From the NCBI RefSeq assembly GCF_003710915.1, contig NZ_RHHR01000027.1, forward strand, positions 1 to 64,000: a stretch of 64,000 nt of DNA. The letters are read 5' to 3'. How positions within the stretch are numbered: the first letter of the stretch is position 1; the number at the start of each line of letters is the position of its first letter. This stretch comes from Brevibacillus invocatus. GTDB lineage: Bacteria > Bacillota > Bacilli > Brevibacillales > Brevibacillaceae. A program made the position numbers and the translations under genes. Below the pieces are notes generated by a model. The model was not told the origin of the DNA, did no database searches, and saw only the letters and a list, made by a program, of their open reading frames with translations. Positions 16,863 to 25,749 of the stretch are shown here, one piece after another.

Positions 16863-16974
16863 ACAGCTTTGTTTAATCGCCATCTTTTTCATGATCATGT
16901 AAAAGTTTAATCATTGAAGCCAGTTATACATCCGAACGAGAAACCAGTATTTTGCTTGGACAAAGCACCCAAGC

Positions 16975-17191
16975 TGGTATGAGAAAAAAGAAGAAAAGGC
17001 GAAAGTCTTTGGGAGTCCGACCGAAGCGGAGTGAAAAAAGAGAAACCTGCCTTTAGCGTCCACCCATGCAATACATCTTGAACTGGCTGCTTTGGACGCG
17101 GGTTTCCCTTTTTTCACGGAGCTGGGCAGGGATGACCCCCTGCGGGGATCCCAAGAACTTGGAGCGTTTTCTTTTTTTTCTCGCCTCCACC
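16975..17191 (-). repeat. Long hairpin repeat, copy B (inverted relative to A)
   Basis: Read on the minus strand it follows copy A: GGTGG, AAAACGCTCC, CTGCCC, CTCCGTGAAAAAA, CGCGTCCAAAGCAGCC, GGGTGGACGC, TTTTTTCACTCCG, CCCAAAGA. Its ends are more diverged than those of A. The block from CATGGGTGGACGC onward is nearly identical to copy C (47 of 48 bases by eye). It lies about 35 bp downstream of the esterase stop and may also serve as its terminator. Confidence 0.7.
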
Positions 17192-17225
17192 AAAGCACGG
17201 TCGATTCCCCAAAGAAATAGAGCGT

Positions 17226-18806
17226 TTATCCGATAAATCGCATGATCTCGCTGATCATCGGATGGAGCACGGAGATGTGCCCTTCTCTCTCCATTTTTCG
17301 AAATGAGACGTGAAAGTGATCTCCCTGGTACGGCAGCATTCTCGTGTACAATTCCTCTGCATCCGCAACCATGTCCACTTTCTCTTCCTCCCCGATGGCG
17401 ATAAGTAATGCAGCATGCAGTTCTCCCTTTTGCAAACGCTGCTCGACTGCCGGCCATTTTTGGAGCAGGCTATGCCTTTTCCACCAGATGGAGGGGCTTC
17501 CTGCTATGTAGGTCTGAAAGGCTTCCGGACGCGTAAAGAGCACGTACAGGGCGAAGTAGCCTCCGAGTGAGTGCCCAAACAGCCCCTGCCTTTTTTGATC
17601 GATCGAGCAAAATCTCTCTACTGCCGGCTTCAGATCCTCCTCGATGAAGGCGATGAATTCCTCGATACCGCCCGTTTTCGGCCATGCCGAGTGGTCGCGG
17701 CGCTCTGGCAATTCAGACGCGTCAGCCTTCTCGGTATAATCGTAGAAGCGCGCATCCGTCACCATCGGCACATCCGCGTCATAGCCAATCCCCACGATCA
17801 CCTGCGGCTCGATCCCATGCGGCTTTCGACCTTGCAGACGCATCGCTTCCGCCATCGAGCCGAATACGGCATTTCCATCCAGCACGTACAGCACAGGATA
17901 TCCATCTGCAGGAGGCGGATCTGGAGGGACAGAAATAGAGATCCGATATTCGCGTCCTGAGCGTTTGGCCCGCATGCTGTGATGATAGGTGTTCGGTATT
18001 TCGAAGCCGCTCGTGATGCGACTGTACGGAACCATTGCTTCCTCCTCATGCTGGCCATTGCTCGACTTCTCTACTTTCCCGAACAACCATTGCAGGGCCT
18101 GCGGAAACTGCTGCGCCATAAACAGCAAATCATGGGTTCCGCCCTCGGTCAGCGAAAATCGCTGCTGCTGCTCTGGAAACCCTTTTTCCAGCCAGAGTGC
18201 ATACACTTCCTTCGTACTTGCCACCATGTTCTTCTGAATGTTTGTCTTGTAGATCCCTTCACAATCACCGACGGACATGTAAATCCGCTGAGCACTGGAT
18301 GGTGCGGGCTGTTCACGAAGAAAAGACATGACCCCTTCATACCAGAATGAGGTAGACAAAAGCCCAAGTCTGCCGAAGACCTCCGGACGCCAATAGCCAG
18401 CAAACAGGGAAATGAGTCCACCAAATGAACCTCCCATAATCGCTGTATGCGCCGCTTCAGGCAGGGTACGATACTGGCTGTCGATAGCAGGCTTGATCAC
18501 GTCAGCCAACTCATAGACATACTCCCGACCTCTCCCGTCAAACGTCGGCATCCCTGGGGCCAATGATTCTGCTGGCCAAGGCGTATATTCGTGATTGCGC
18601 TCATGCGAAGAAATCCCTACCAGGATGATTTCCTTCAGCTGGCCCGTCGCAACCAGATGATCGAGATAATTGTAGCAGCTCGAAAACAAATCACCGTCAT
18701 CCTGTACATAAGCCACTGGATAGTGTTGATCAGATGTCAGATAGGATTGCGGAAGAAACACGATCAGCTCTCTGCCTGATACCTGGACACTGTGGATACG
18801 CTTCAT
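17226..18806 (-). CDS. Tandem siderophore esterase (YbbA-like plus BesA/IroE-like)
   Basis: A 526-aa cytoplasmic alpha/beta hydrolase made of two esterase domains. Domain 1 (residues 1-250) has the nucleophile elbow GGSFGG near residue 145 and a C-terminal GGTHD histidine; it resembles YbbA, encoded after feuC in Bacillus subtilis. Domain 2 (270-526) has YPVLYVLDGNAVFGSM, elbow GHSLGGYF and a terminal EGHISV histidine, as in IroE/BesA hydrolases that open iron-loaded tricatecholate siderophores. A single chain replaces two separate Bacillus genes. ATG at 18806 follows TAGGAGAAATA. It lies 33 bp after feuC, so it probably releases iron from the imported chelate. Confidence 0.82.
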   Translation of the reverse strand: MKRIHSVQVSGRELIVFLPQSYLTSDQHYPVAYVQDDGDLFSSCYNYLDHLVATGQLKEIILVGISSHERNHEYTPWPAESLAPGMPTFDGRGREYVYELADVIKPAIDSQYRTLPEAAHTAIMGGSFGGLISLFAGYWRPEVFGRLGLLSTSFWYEGVMSFLREQPAPSSAQRIYMSVGDCEGIYKTNIQKNMVASTKEVYALWLEKGFPEQQQRFSLTEGGTHDLLFMAQQFPQALQWLFGKVEKSSNGQHEEEAMVPYSRITSGFEIPNTYHHSMRAKRSGREYRISISVPPDPPPADGYPVLYVLDGNAVFGSMAEAMRLQGRKPHGIEPQVIVGIGYDADVPMVTDARFYDYTEKADASELPERRDHSAWPKTGGIEEFIAFIEEDLKPAVERFCSIDQKRQGLFGHSLGGYFALYVLFTRPEAFQTYIAGSPSIWWKRHSLLQKWPAVEQRLQKGELHAALLIAIGEEEKVDMVADAEELYTRMLPYQGDHFHVSFRKMEREGHISVLHPMISEIMRFIG

Positions 18807-18839
18807 TATTTCTCCTATCTGCCGCCCACGGCTGGTCGG

Positions 18840-19862
18840 CTAGCGCTTCATTTTCAACAGTAAAAAAACAAAGTATGGGACACCAATGATGGAGATGACA
18901 ATTCCTGCAGCAAGCTCGGCGGGCGCGAAGATCGTCTTGCCGACATAATCCCCCCATACCACCATCGCTGCTCCGATCAGCCCACTGACAGGCAGGATAT
19001 TGGTGTGATTGAGCCCGACCAGCCTTCTTGCCATATGCGGGGCGATCAAGCCAACAAAGCCGATGCTGCCGGACACAGCCACGCTGGCGGCTACGAGCCC
19101 GATGCTGCATAAAAGCAAGATATGCTTGTCTCTTTCCACCTTCACACCCAGGCTGATAGCGCTATCCTCTCCCAGCTGGATCAAATCCAGGCTTCGTGAC
19201 TTCCACCAGAGAATCGGCGGCAAGATGATCAGCCACGGAAGCATAGTCAGCACATATTTCCAATTGGCGTTGTAAATGCTCCCGGCTAGCCACACCGCTG
19301 CCATCTCGAAGTCGTTTGGATTCATTTTCAAGGATACATAAAGAGTCGCTGCTCCGAACCCGGAAGCAATCGCGATACCGACCAGGATCAATCTTTGCGG
19401 GTCCAGTCTGCCATTTTGCTGGGAAAACAGGTAGATCAGCAATACAGCCATGAAGCCGCCGACCAGCCCAAACATCGGCATTATCATGACAGCCATCCAG
19501 CCTTTGATCTGCATGCTTCCTTGGAAAAAGAACATGAACAAGACAACTGCCAAACCAGCGCCTGCATTGATGCCCAATATGCCGGGATCAGCCAGTCCAT
19601 TGCGCGTCACTCCCTGAATGACGGTGCCTGCCATACCAAGCGCCGCTCCTACCAAAGCACTCAAGACGATACGAGGCAGCCGAAAGTCGAATACGACGAG
19701 ATCATGCTCTTTTACAGGATCGATGCGCAGCAGCGTCTTCACCATCTCGGCAAAGGTCAAATCAAACATTCCACTAGTCAAGCTCAGATAGGCGCCTCCT
19801 GCCAGTACGGCGAGGATGACAGCCGATACCGACCATCCTCTGGACGCTAAAGGATCAGGCAT
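18840..19862 (-). CDS. feuC: Iron-siderophore ABC permease FeuC
   Basis: A 340-aa FecCD-family inner-membrane permease with about ten helices, the family signatures GAALGMAGTVIQGVTRN, LADPGILGINAGAGLAV, and the ATPase-coupling loop GSIGFVGLIAPHMARRLVG. It overlaps feuB by 8 bp and has GAGGGGGCAAGC before its ATG, so the two permease subunits are made in step. No ATPase gene lies in the cluster; in Bacillus the ATPase for Feu is supplied in trans by YusV, and the same is likely here. Confidence 0.88.
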   Translation of the reverse strand: MPDPLASRGWSVSAVILAVLAGGAYLSLTSGMFDLTFAEMVKTLLRIDPVKEHDLVVFDFRLPRIVLSALVGAALGMAGTVIQGVTRNGLADPGILGINAGAGLAVVLFMFFFQGSMQIKGWMAVMIMPMFGLVGGFMAVLLIYLFSQQNGRLDPQRLILVGIAIASGFGAATLYVSLKMNPNDFEMAAVWLAGSIYNANWKYVLTMLPWLIILPPILWWKSRSLDLIQLGEDSAISLGVKVERDKHILLLCSIGLVAASVAVSGSIGFVGLIAPHMARRLVGLNHTNILPVSGLIGAAMVVWGDYVGKTIFAPAELAAGIVISIIGVPYFVFLLLKMKR

Positions 19863-20862
19863 GCTTGCCCCCTCCTCTCGTCTTGATCAGATAGAGGAAA
19901 AACGGGACACCAAACATCGCCGTTACCACACCGATCGGAGTCTCAAACGGATAGTTGATAAAACGGGCCAGAATGTCGCAAAAGGCAAGAAACAGTCCCC
20001 CGAGCACACCCGAGACGGGAATGATGCGCTGGTAGTCCTCACCGCAGAAAAACCGGGCGATGTGCGGCACGATCAGGCCAATGAAGGCAATCTTGCCCGC
20101 AAGCGCTACCGAAACACCAGTCAAGATGACGACGGTCAGTAGGATCAAGACGCGCACCAGCGCAGTTCGTTGACCAAGACCTGCCGCCACATCGTCTCCG
20201 AGCGACATCACGGTGACCGATCTCGATAAAAGAAGCGCCAATCCCAAGCCTGCGATCGCAAATGGTATCGACAGCTTGATCAATGTCGGGTCCATCGCAT
20301 GCAGCTTGGCGTTGTACCAGAAGCTGACTCCTTGCGACAGTTGAAAATAACTAGCTGCCGCAGCGGAAAGCCCACTCAGAAAAGTGCCGATGATGGTGCC
20401 GAGTATCGCCAGCCTCACGGGTATTAACCCGCCTGGGATCAACCAGCCGAGACCGAATACAATAGCTGCCCCGATCGCAGAACCGATCATTGAGACGACG
20501 ATGAGGCTGATGGAATTCGAACTGGGCAAGAAGATCATGGCAAGCGTCACGAGAAAGATCGAGCCGTCTGAAACACCCATGATCGACGGGGAAGCGAGAT
20601 AATTGCGGGTCATACCCTGCATCAATGCTCCGGATATCGCCAGAAAAGCCCCGATGAGCAATGCCCCGACTGCTCTGGGCAATCGAGATACCATCACAAT
20701 TTGATGATCTACATTCTCCGCATCAAAGGAAAAGAAGGCTTGCCATACCGTCTCCTGAGAAATACTCTTGGAACCGTACATGACTGATAAAAAAAGGAGA
20801 CAAACAGCTGCTACCGGCGCCATCAGCAAGATGACAGCCGGCAGGATACGTTGGAATCGCAT
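19855..20862 (-). CDS. feuB: Iron-siderophore ABC permease FeuB
   Basis: A 335-aa FecCD permease, partner of FeuC. Visible family features are GAFLAISGALMQGMTRNYLASPSIMGVSDG and the coupling loop GKIAFIGLIVPHIARFFCGED. It lies 46 bp downstream of feuA and overlaps feuC. The ribosome binding site before ATG 20862 is weak (AAGGCG), so translation may rely partly on coupling. Order feuA-feuB-feuC-esterase, with btr upstream, equals that of the Bacillus bacillibactin/enterobactin uptake locus. Confidence 0.88.
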   Translation of the reverse strand: MRFQRILPAVILLMAPVAAVCLLFLSVMYGSKSISQETVWQAFFSFDAENVDHQIVMVSRLPRAVGALLIGAFLAISGALMQGMTRNYLASPSIMGVSDGSIFLVTLAMIFLPSSNSISLIVVSMIGSAIGAAIVFGLGWLIPGGLIPVRLAILGTIIGTFLSGLSAAAASYFQLSQGVSFWYNAKLHAMDPTLIKLSIPFAIAGLGLALLLSRSVTVMSLGDDVAAGLGQRTALVRVLILLTVVILTGVSVALAGKIAFIGLIVPHIARFFCGEDYQRIIPVSGVLGGLFLAFCDILARFINYPFETPIGVVTAMFGVPFFLYLIKTRGGGKHA

Positions 20863-20908
20863 ACATGCAACACGCCTTATCGATATCTATTCTGCGAAGA
20901 AGTGTCCG

Positions 20909-21913
20909 CTACTTGGACAATTGCTCCACAGCAGCCTTCAGGAACGCCACCTTGCTGTAGGCCGTTCCGCCCTGTGCCAACGGATCGACAATATTGAAGT
21001 ACGCATGGCCATTCTTAAATGCGTTGGTACTCTTGAGTATCGGGTTGTTCTGCAGCTCCTCCATCGCTTTCGGAGCTTCTGCATTTTCTTCAACTGAAAA
21101 TTGGAAGAACACGTAGTCCGGGTTCATTTCCGCAAACTTCTCGATTGGCAGCATCTCTTGCGCTTTGGCTGCCTGGACTTCGGCCGGAACCTGTAGTCCA
21201 ATTTCCTGATAAAGAATCGGATTGAAAAATACGGTCTCCGGATAAATATTCATTTCTCCTGCACGCACGCGAATCACAACAACTTTTTTGTCTTTCAGCT
21301 TGTCAGCCAGCTTCACTTTGGCTTCTTCCAGATCCGTTTTATACTTCGCAATGACGTCCTCAGCCTCTTTTTTCTTGCCGCTCAATTCTCCGAGCAGCAG
21401 GAGGTTGGACTCCCAATTAGTGGATACGTGAGAGTACAGAATCGTCGGAGCAATCGATTCTAACTTTTCGGATACTTCAGGCTTGAACTTCGTGGTACCC
21501 AAGATAACATCCGGCTTTAGCCCCAGAATGGCCTCGAAGTTAGGCTCTGTTTTTTCGCCAATCGATACGGCATTTTTTGTAATGGACTCGAACATGGGTG
21601 GGAATTTACCAGCGAAGGAAATCGCCCCGACTGGATTCACTCCCAGTACGATCGCATCCTCCATCGCTTCCACAGCACCTGCGATGACGATTCGCTCCGT
21701 CGCAGCAGGTAATGTATATTCCTTATCCAAATAAGTAATGGACTTCGATGCTGGCGATGCTTCACTCGTTTTTTGCTCAGTGGCATTGGCCACCGTCGCT
21801 TGTGTTGATCCGCTTTCTCCCGCTGGCTGGCTGCTCGTCGTTTGGCTATTACCACCTCCGCAAGCACTCAGCGTCAGTGTCAGTGTCAGTGCCAAGATAA
21901 AGGTCCTCTTCAT
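20909..21913 (-). CDS. feuA: Siderophore-binding lipoprotein FeuA
   Basis: A 334-aa lipoprotein with signal peptide and lipobox (LTLTLSACGGG), a Ser/Thr/Gln linker, and a class III two-lobe binding fold joined by a long helix (ELSGKKKEAEDVIAKYKTDLEEAKVKLADKL). It should capture ferric tricatecholates outside the membrane and pass them to FeuBC. The strand ITYLDKEYTLPAATERIVIAG opens the mature domain. A Fur box at 21951-21969 lies just upstream of the gene, so iron repression is expected in addition to activation by Btr. Confidence 0.9.
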   Translation of the reverse strand: MKRTFILALTLTLTLSACGGGNSQTTSSQPAGESGSTQATVANATEQKTSEASPASKSITYLDKEYTLPAATERIVIAGAVEAMEDAIVLGVNPVGAISFAGKFPPMFESITKNAVSIGEKTEPNFEAILGLKPDVILGTTKFKPEVSEKLESIAPTILYSHVSTNWESNLLLLGELSGKKKEAEDVIAKYKTDLEEAKVKLADKLKDKKVVVIRVRAGEMNIYPETVFFNPILYQEIGLQVPAEVQAAKAQEMLPIEKFAEMNPDYVFFQFSVEENAEAPKAMEELQNNPILKSTNAFKNGHAYFNIVDPLAQGGTAYSKVAFLKAAVEQLSK

Positions 21914-21950
21914 CCTCGTTCAACTGCTCCTTTCCTATCTCCGCTACAAA

Positions 21951-21969
21951 TGATAATGAGTCTCATTAG
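21951..21969 (-). promoter_or_regulatory. Fur box upstream of feuA
   Basis: ATGATAATGAGTCTCATTA is close to the 7-1-7 Fur consensus (inverted TGATAAT/ATTATCA) with a weak centre. It lies 38-56 bp before the feuA start, in the position of the core promoter. Confidence 0.75.
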
Positions 21970-22019
21970 CGATTATAGTCCCTGCTCCCTTTCCCGACCA
22001 TGTACAATATCCAGAATAA

Positions 22020-23684
22020 TCATGGACAATTTCCATAGAAAATCTGCATCGCCTCATCGATCATCTGCTCCAAGGCGAGTGGCGAATATTCTCTCCATGG
22101 CTGGGAGGGGATCTGGTGAAGCTTGTTGTCGCGAACCATGCGCATCGTCAACCAGGCAGTTGATTGCTGCAATGCCTTCCATTCCTCCAAGGTCTCTGAA
22201 TCCCGGCAGATCAGTAGCAGGACCGTATCTGCCTCTATTTGATCGATTTCCTCCAGACTGATCGGTATACTGTAATTCGGGTCTGGATGCTCATAAGCAG
22301 CCCTCACGCCCAATCCGTCATAGAGAACATCATGCATACCTCGATTGCTAAACAAGAAAAACTGGTTCCGCAATCGCTTGAGCGTCAACACACGCGGTCG
22401 ATCTCCGACTGGGGAAAGCTTTTGCCTGCTGTGCTCCAACTTGCGTTCAAATCCCTCGATCCAGCGATGTGCTTCGGATCTCTCTCCCAAAACTTCTGCA
22501 AGAGCGAGCAAGCCCTCCTTCCATCCCCTCTCCTCATCCTGGAGCTCTACGATGGGTGCTATCGCAGTCAGCCTCTCCCTTTCCCACTGCTCCAAATCCT
22601 GGTGAGTAATAATCAGCTCGGGCTTGGACTGAGCAATCAGCTCCAGGTTCTGGCTCCGGTGATAGTTTTGCCGAACGGCGTTGAGGTGAAAGGGGATGTC
22701 ACTCCCGTATTGCGTGTAATAGAGCTTGGACCACATCGGGTGCAAGGGAGCAGCATGTGGAATCACCTTCATGGCGAGCAGATAGCCCACGATTGCTGAC
22801 CTGCCGTACACCGCCAGCCGCCTGCTGCGTTGCTTCATGTACTGGGAAGGAGACAATCCGAACGTTTGCTTGAATTTGCGGCTGAAATAGAAGGGGTCCG
22901 TGTAGCCGACCTCGCAGGCTATATCCTTCAAGAGGCGTTCGGAGTGAGTCATGAGGTGCTTGGCCTTATCCATTCTCAGCTTCGTCAAATGATCCAGTGC
23001 GCTTACCCCGTAGGTCTTCTTGAACAGATCGACATAGTATTTCGGGCTCAGCTCTGCCATAGCTGCCAGCTGGTTGATTGTAATCTCCTCGACAAATCGC
23101 TCTTCCATATACGCTTTGGAGCGTTCGAGGGCCTCTCGCGTATCAGTGGTCCGTTCGGACGTTGCCGCTGCTGCCGCGAAGAGGAGTTCATAGCAATCCA
23201 GGTGAGCGCGCCATACTTTCAGTCTGTCCCGGCTGTTGACATTGACCTGAATCGCACGGCACAGCTTTTCCAGTCGACCCGCAGGCGTGACAGGTATTCC
23301 CTTGCCCATCGGGATGGCCGAACTCATTCGCTCTGGACTAATGGCCTCCACCTGTCCGTCTCTCTCCTCATAGATGTCCAAACGAAGGATCATCGCAGAC
23401 AGCTCGCCGCTCCCATCTCCGCTCCAGCCAAAGGTGCACTCAGGCGGGCAGAAATACGCATGATCCTTCTTCATCACCATGCTCTGATCGCCCAGCTCCA
23501 GTGTTCCACTGCCACCGAGCGGAACAATGACTGTGTAAGAGAGGCTGAGCTGCTGCTCCAGCTTCAGTCTGCTGGCCCCCTCAGAGATCCCCGCATCCCG
23601 CAGCCGTACGAAGCAGCTTCCGGGATCAAGCAAATTTTCTAGCCGGCGCCCATTCCGCCCTTGGTCGATTCGATCTATTTTCAT
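22020..23684 (-). CDS. btr: AraC-type activator with siderophore-binding domain (Btr)
   Basis: A 554-aa regulator. Residues about 1-120 are an AraC cupin-like domain, about 165-265 a double helix-turn-helix (ITINQLAAMAELSPKYYVDLFKKTYG, LLKDIACEVGYTDPFYFSRKFKQTFG), and from about 280 to the end a FeuA-like periplasmic-binding-protein domain (QNLELIAQSKPELIITHQDLEQWERE). This is the layout of Bacillus Btr, which binds the ferric siderophore inside the cell and switches on feuABC. Start ATG 23684 follows AGAGGAGAAGGGCG; a 51-codon upstream extension would cross the Fur box and is rejected. It lies 106 bp upstream of feuA on the same strand. Confidence 0.88.
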   Translation of the reverse strand: MKIDRIDQGRNGRRLENLLDPGSCFVRLRDAGISEGASRLKLEQQLSLSYTVIVPLGGSGTLELGDQSMVMKKDHAYFCPPECTFGWSGDGSGELSAMILRLDIYEERDGQVEAISPERMSSAIPMGKGIPVTPAGRLEKLCRAIQVNVNSRDRLKVWRAHLDCYELLFAAAAATSERTTDTREALERSKAYMEERFVEEITINQLAAMAELSPKYYVDLFKKTYGVSALDHLTKLRMDKAKHLMTHSERLLKDIACEVGYTDPFYFSRKFKQTFGLSPSQYMKQRSRRLAVYGRSAIVGYLLAMKVIPHAAPLHPMWSKLYYTQYGSDIPFHLNAVRQNYHRSQNLELIAQSKPELIITHQDLEQWERERLTAIAPIVELQDEERGWKEGLLALAEVLGERSEAHRWIEGFERKLEHSRQKLSPVGDRPRVLTLKRLRNQFFLFSNRGMHDVLYDGLGVRAAYEHPDPNYSIPISLEEIDQIEADTVLLLICRDSETLEEWKALQQSTAWLTMRMVRDNKLHQIPSQPWREYSPLALEQMIDEAMQIFYGNCP

Positions 23685-23698
23685 CGCCCTTCTCCTCT

Positions 23699-23713
23699 TG
23701 ATAACGATTATCA
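23699..23713 (-). promoter_or_regulatory. Fur box upstream of btr
   Basis: TGATAACGATTATCA matches the 15-bp Fur consensus TGATAATNATTATCA at 14 of 15 positions and lies 15 bp before the btr start. Confidence 0.8.
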
Positions 23714-23820
23714 TTCTCTTGTTTTTAGTATAGCAGGTAACGCTGGCAGAACAACAGGACAAATCGTCGTACTTGCCAGGATAGGAGAAAATAAAAGAAA
23801 TGCTACATCCATGTGAGATA

Positions 23821-23860
23821 CAAAAGAGAGGAGCCACAATCCGAGGGGATCATGGCTCCT
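23821..23860 (-). terminator. Terminator after the small Gly/Asn-repeat gene
   Basis: A perfect 8-bp stem (AGGAGCCA / TGGCTCCT) with a 16-nt loop is followed on the minus strand by CTCTTTTG. It lies 33 bp downstream of the stop of the 49-aa gene. Confidence 0.7.
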
Positions 23861-23892
23861 TCATTCGAGACATCGCTGTATGCTGTTATACG

Positions 23893-24042
23893 TTAGTTAT
23901 TACGGACTCTAACAATCAACGTATCGCCAGGGTTAAGCGTAATGCGAAGCGTTCTATTATTTCCATTTCCATTTCTATTTCTGTTGCCATTGCCGTTGCC
24001 ATTTCCATGACGGATTCTTACACGGGATCTTCCTTTTCTCAA
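23893..24042 (-). CDS. Small basic protein with Gly-Asn/Arg-Asn repeat
   Basis: A 49-aa gene with TTG start at 24042, preceded by AAAGGAGGGGG 6 nt away, stop at 23893 and a terminator behind it. The product begins MRKGRSRVRIRH, then alternates Gly-Asn and Arg-Asn (about residues 13-29), and ends with an amphipathic TLRITLNPGDTLIVRVRNN that looks like a beta hairpin. It is strongly basic and lacks a signal peptide. Small Gly/Asn-rich proteins of sporeformers are often spore-coat components, but I do not recognise this one. It stands alone between btr and a DHA2 transporter gene. Confidence 0.7.
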   Translation of the reverse strand: MRKGRSRVRIRHGNGNGNGNRNRNGNGNNRTLRITLNPGDTLIVRVRNN

Positions 24043-24146
24043 ATGAACCCCCTCCTTTATCTCTTGATACTTTCACAGTATGCAAGAGCACGAGGGATGC
24101 TTGGACAACAGTTTGGTATACTTGCATCATTTTTTCGCCTTTTTCG

Positions 24147-25565
24147 CTAGGCCGACTCTCGCTCGATCGAAATCGGCTTCTCCCGTCTTGCGAGGCGCTC
24201 ACCGTACAGAAAAATCATGACGCTGATCAGACAAACCAAGGCACTCAGTCCAAAGCCCCCGCTGTAATCGGAGATCCGCTGCCCAGCCCCGGCTCCATTC
24301 AGCATGCCCAGTCCCATCGCTGCTCCGAATACCATGCCGACATTGCGGATCATTCCAACCATTCCGCTAATACTCGCCGACTCGTGGGCAGGTACGTGCT
24401 TCATGATCAGACTCAGGTTGGGAGTCGCTGTGAGCCCCATACCTGCTCCGACAATGCCAATCATGATGGCAATAAATACAACGGAAGTGTGCTCATAGAA
24501 CAGTGCGAACAGCAGCGTGCCCGCCCCCATCAGTCCCAAGCCGGCCAGTGTCAAGCGTTTTGGGCCATAGCGATCCGACATTCGCCCTGCGATCGGCCCT
24601 GCCAGCGCCAGCACCATCGGGTACGCAATCATCAGATAACCAGCCAGAGCCGTCGGCATCTCCAGAAAGCCTGTCAGGTAAAAAGGCGTCACCGCAAGCG
24701 TCGTATTCGCTGCTGCATATGAGGCAAAGGTCACCACCATGCCGCTCGCCACCATCGGATTTTTACAGGTATGCAGGGGTAAAAACGGAGTCTTTTGACG
24801 TCTTTCCCACAGCATCAGCATCAGCAGACTTGCGATACTCATGGCCAAAACCGCAGTGGTCGGTGCTGAGAGCCAGCCGTACTGGTTGCCGTTGGACATG
24901 CCGTAGATCAGGGAGCCGATCATCAGCATGAACAGCATAATGCTGACTAGTGGAAAATGTTCTTTGGTTTTCACGGTTTTTTCCTTTGGTATGGTCACAT
25001 ATGCCAATACCGTCGCCACAATCGAAACCGGTACATGAATTAAAAACAGCCAGCGCCAGCCCAACCATTCGGCTACCATCCCCCCGATGACTGGCCCCGA
25101 CATCGCGCCCAACGCCACCGCCGTACTGACAGTCCCCAGCGCTCGTCCTATTCGATTTTTAGGAAAATGCACCGCGATCAAGGCGACATTGGTGGCCTGA
25201 TACATCGCAGCACCGATCGCTTGTACCACACGCAGCAGGAGTAAGACAGCAAAATCCGGTGACAGGGCTAGCAGGAACGAGCTGAGCAAAAAGGTGAGGT
25301 ATCCCAGATTGTGAATGGTGCGAAGCCCGAACCGATCTCCCAGCTTGCCCATCAACGGCAGAAACGTGGCAATCACCAGCAGATAGCCGACCGTGACCCA
25401 CTGGACGCTGCCCAGGCTCACTTGGAAAACATTCATCAGCTCTGGCAAGGCGACATTCATGACACCCGCCGTAAAATGAGAGACGAAAATCCCCAGCAGG
25501 ACAGCAATCAGAACCAGCTTCTGCTTGCCTTGATCCATCGATTCAGCCGTTTCTCCTCTCAGCAT
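24147..25565 (-). CDS. DHA2-family MFS exporter (14 helices)
   Basis: A 472-aa drug:H+ antiporter of the EmrB/QacA type. Visible signatures are NVALPELMNVFQVSLGSVQWVTVGYLL, GKLGDRFGLRTIH, motif C-like GAMSGPVIGGMVAEWLGWRWLFLIHVP and a second-half GRMSDRYGPKRL. The start is ATG 25565 with GGAGGTG 9 nt upstream; the open frame continues 26 codons further without a site. Position next to the feu locus suggests siderophore or catecholate export, as YmfD does in Bacillus, but no Fur box precedes it, so a drug efflux role is equally possible. Confidence 0.82.
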   Translation of the reverse strand: MLRGETAESMDQGKQKLVLIAVLLGIFVSHFTAGVMNVALPELMNVFQVSLGSVQWVTVGYLLVIATFLPLMGKLGDRFGLRTIHNLGYLTFLLSSFLLALSPDFAVLLLLRVVQAIGAAMYQATNVALIAVHFPKNRIGRALGTVSTAVALGAMSGPVIGGMVAEWLGWRWLFLIHVPVSIVATVLAYVTIPKEKTVKTKEHFPLVSIMLFMLMIGSLIYGMSNGNQYGWLSAPTTAVLAMSIASLLMLMLWERRQKTPFLPLHTCKNPMVASGMVVTFASYAAANTTLAVTPFYLTGFLEMPTALAGYLMIAYPMVLALAGPIAGRMSDRYGPKRLTLAGLGLMGAGTLLFALFYEHTSVVFIAIMIGIVGAGMGLTATPNLSLIMKHVPAHESASISGMVGMIRNVGMVFGAAMGLGMLNGAGAGQRISDYSGGFGLSALVCLISVMIFLYGERLARREKPISIERESA

Positions 25566-25699
25566 CTGTTCGTACACCTCCACACCCCTACCAGCTGGCG
25601 CATCTATAATTGAAAAATTCCATTTCTTGTTCGCATCAGTCAAGTTTCGATCATTTGTTTAGTTTAGATTTACTTGGAATGCAGTGTCAATCCAAAGAA

Positions 25700-25738
25700 G
25701 AGGGGATCTCTAGTAGATTCCCTACCTTTGATCCCCTC
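25700..25738 (-). terminator. Terminator after the peptidase gene
   Basis: A perfect 9-bp stem (GAGGGGATC / GATCCCCTC) followed on the minus strand by TTCTTT lies about 10 bp after the stop at 25750. It ends the peptide-transporter operon. Confidence 0.7.
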
Positions 25739-25749
25739 CCCCTCTATAT

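Noticed and set aside
16593-16910. 105-codon plus-strand frame after a fair ribosome binding site
   Set aside because: Most of it runs through hairpin repeat A, and its amino acid sequence is low-quality translation of that repeat. The first 18 codons could belong to a gene interrupted by the element, but there is nothing to confirm it.
22020-23837. Longer 605-residue form of Btr
   Set aside because: The extension has no ribosome binding site and would be translated through the Fur box and promoter.
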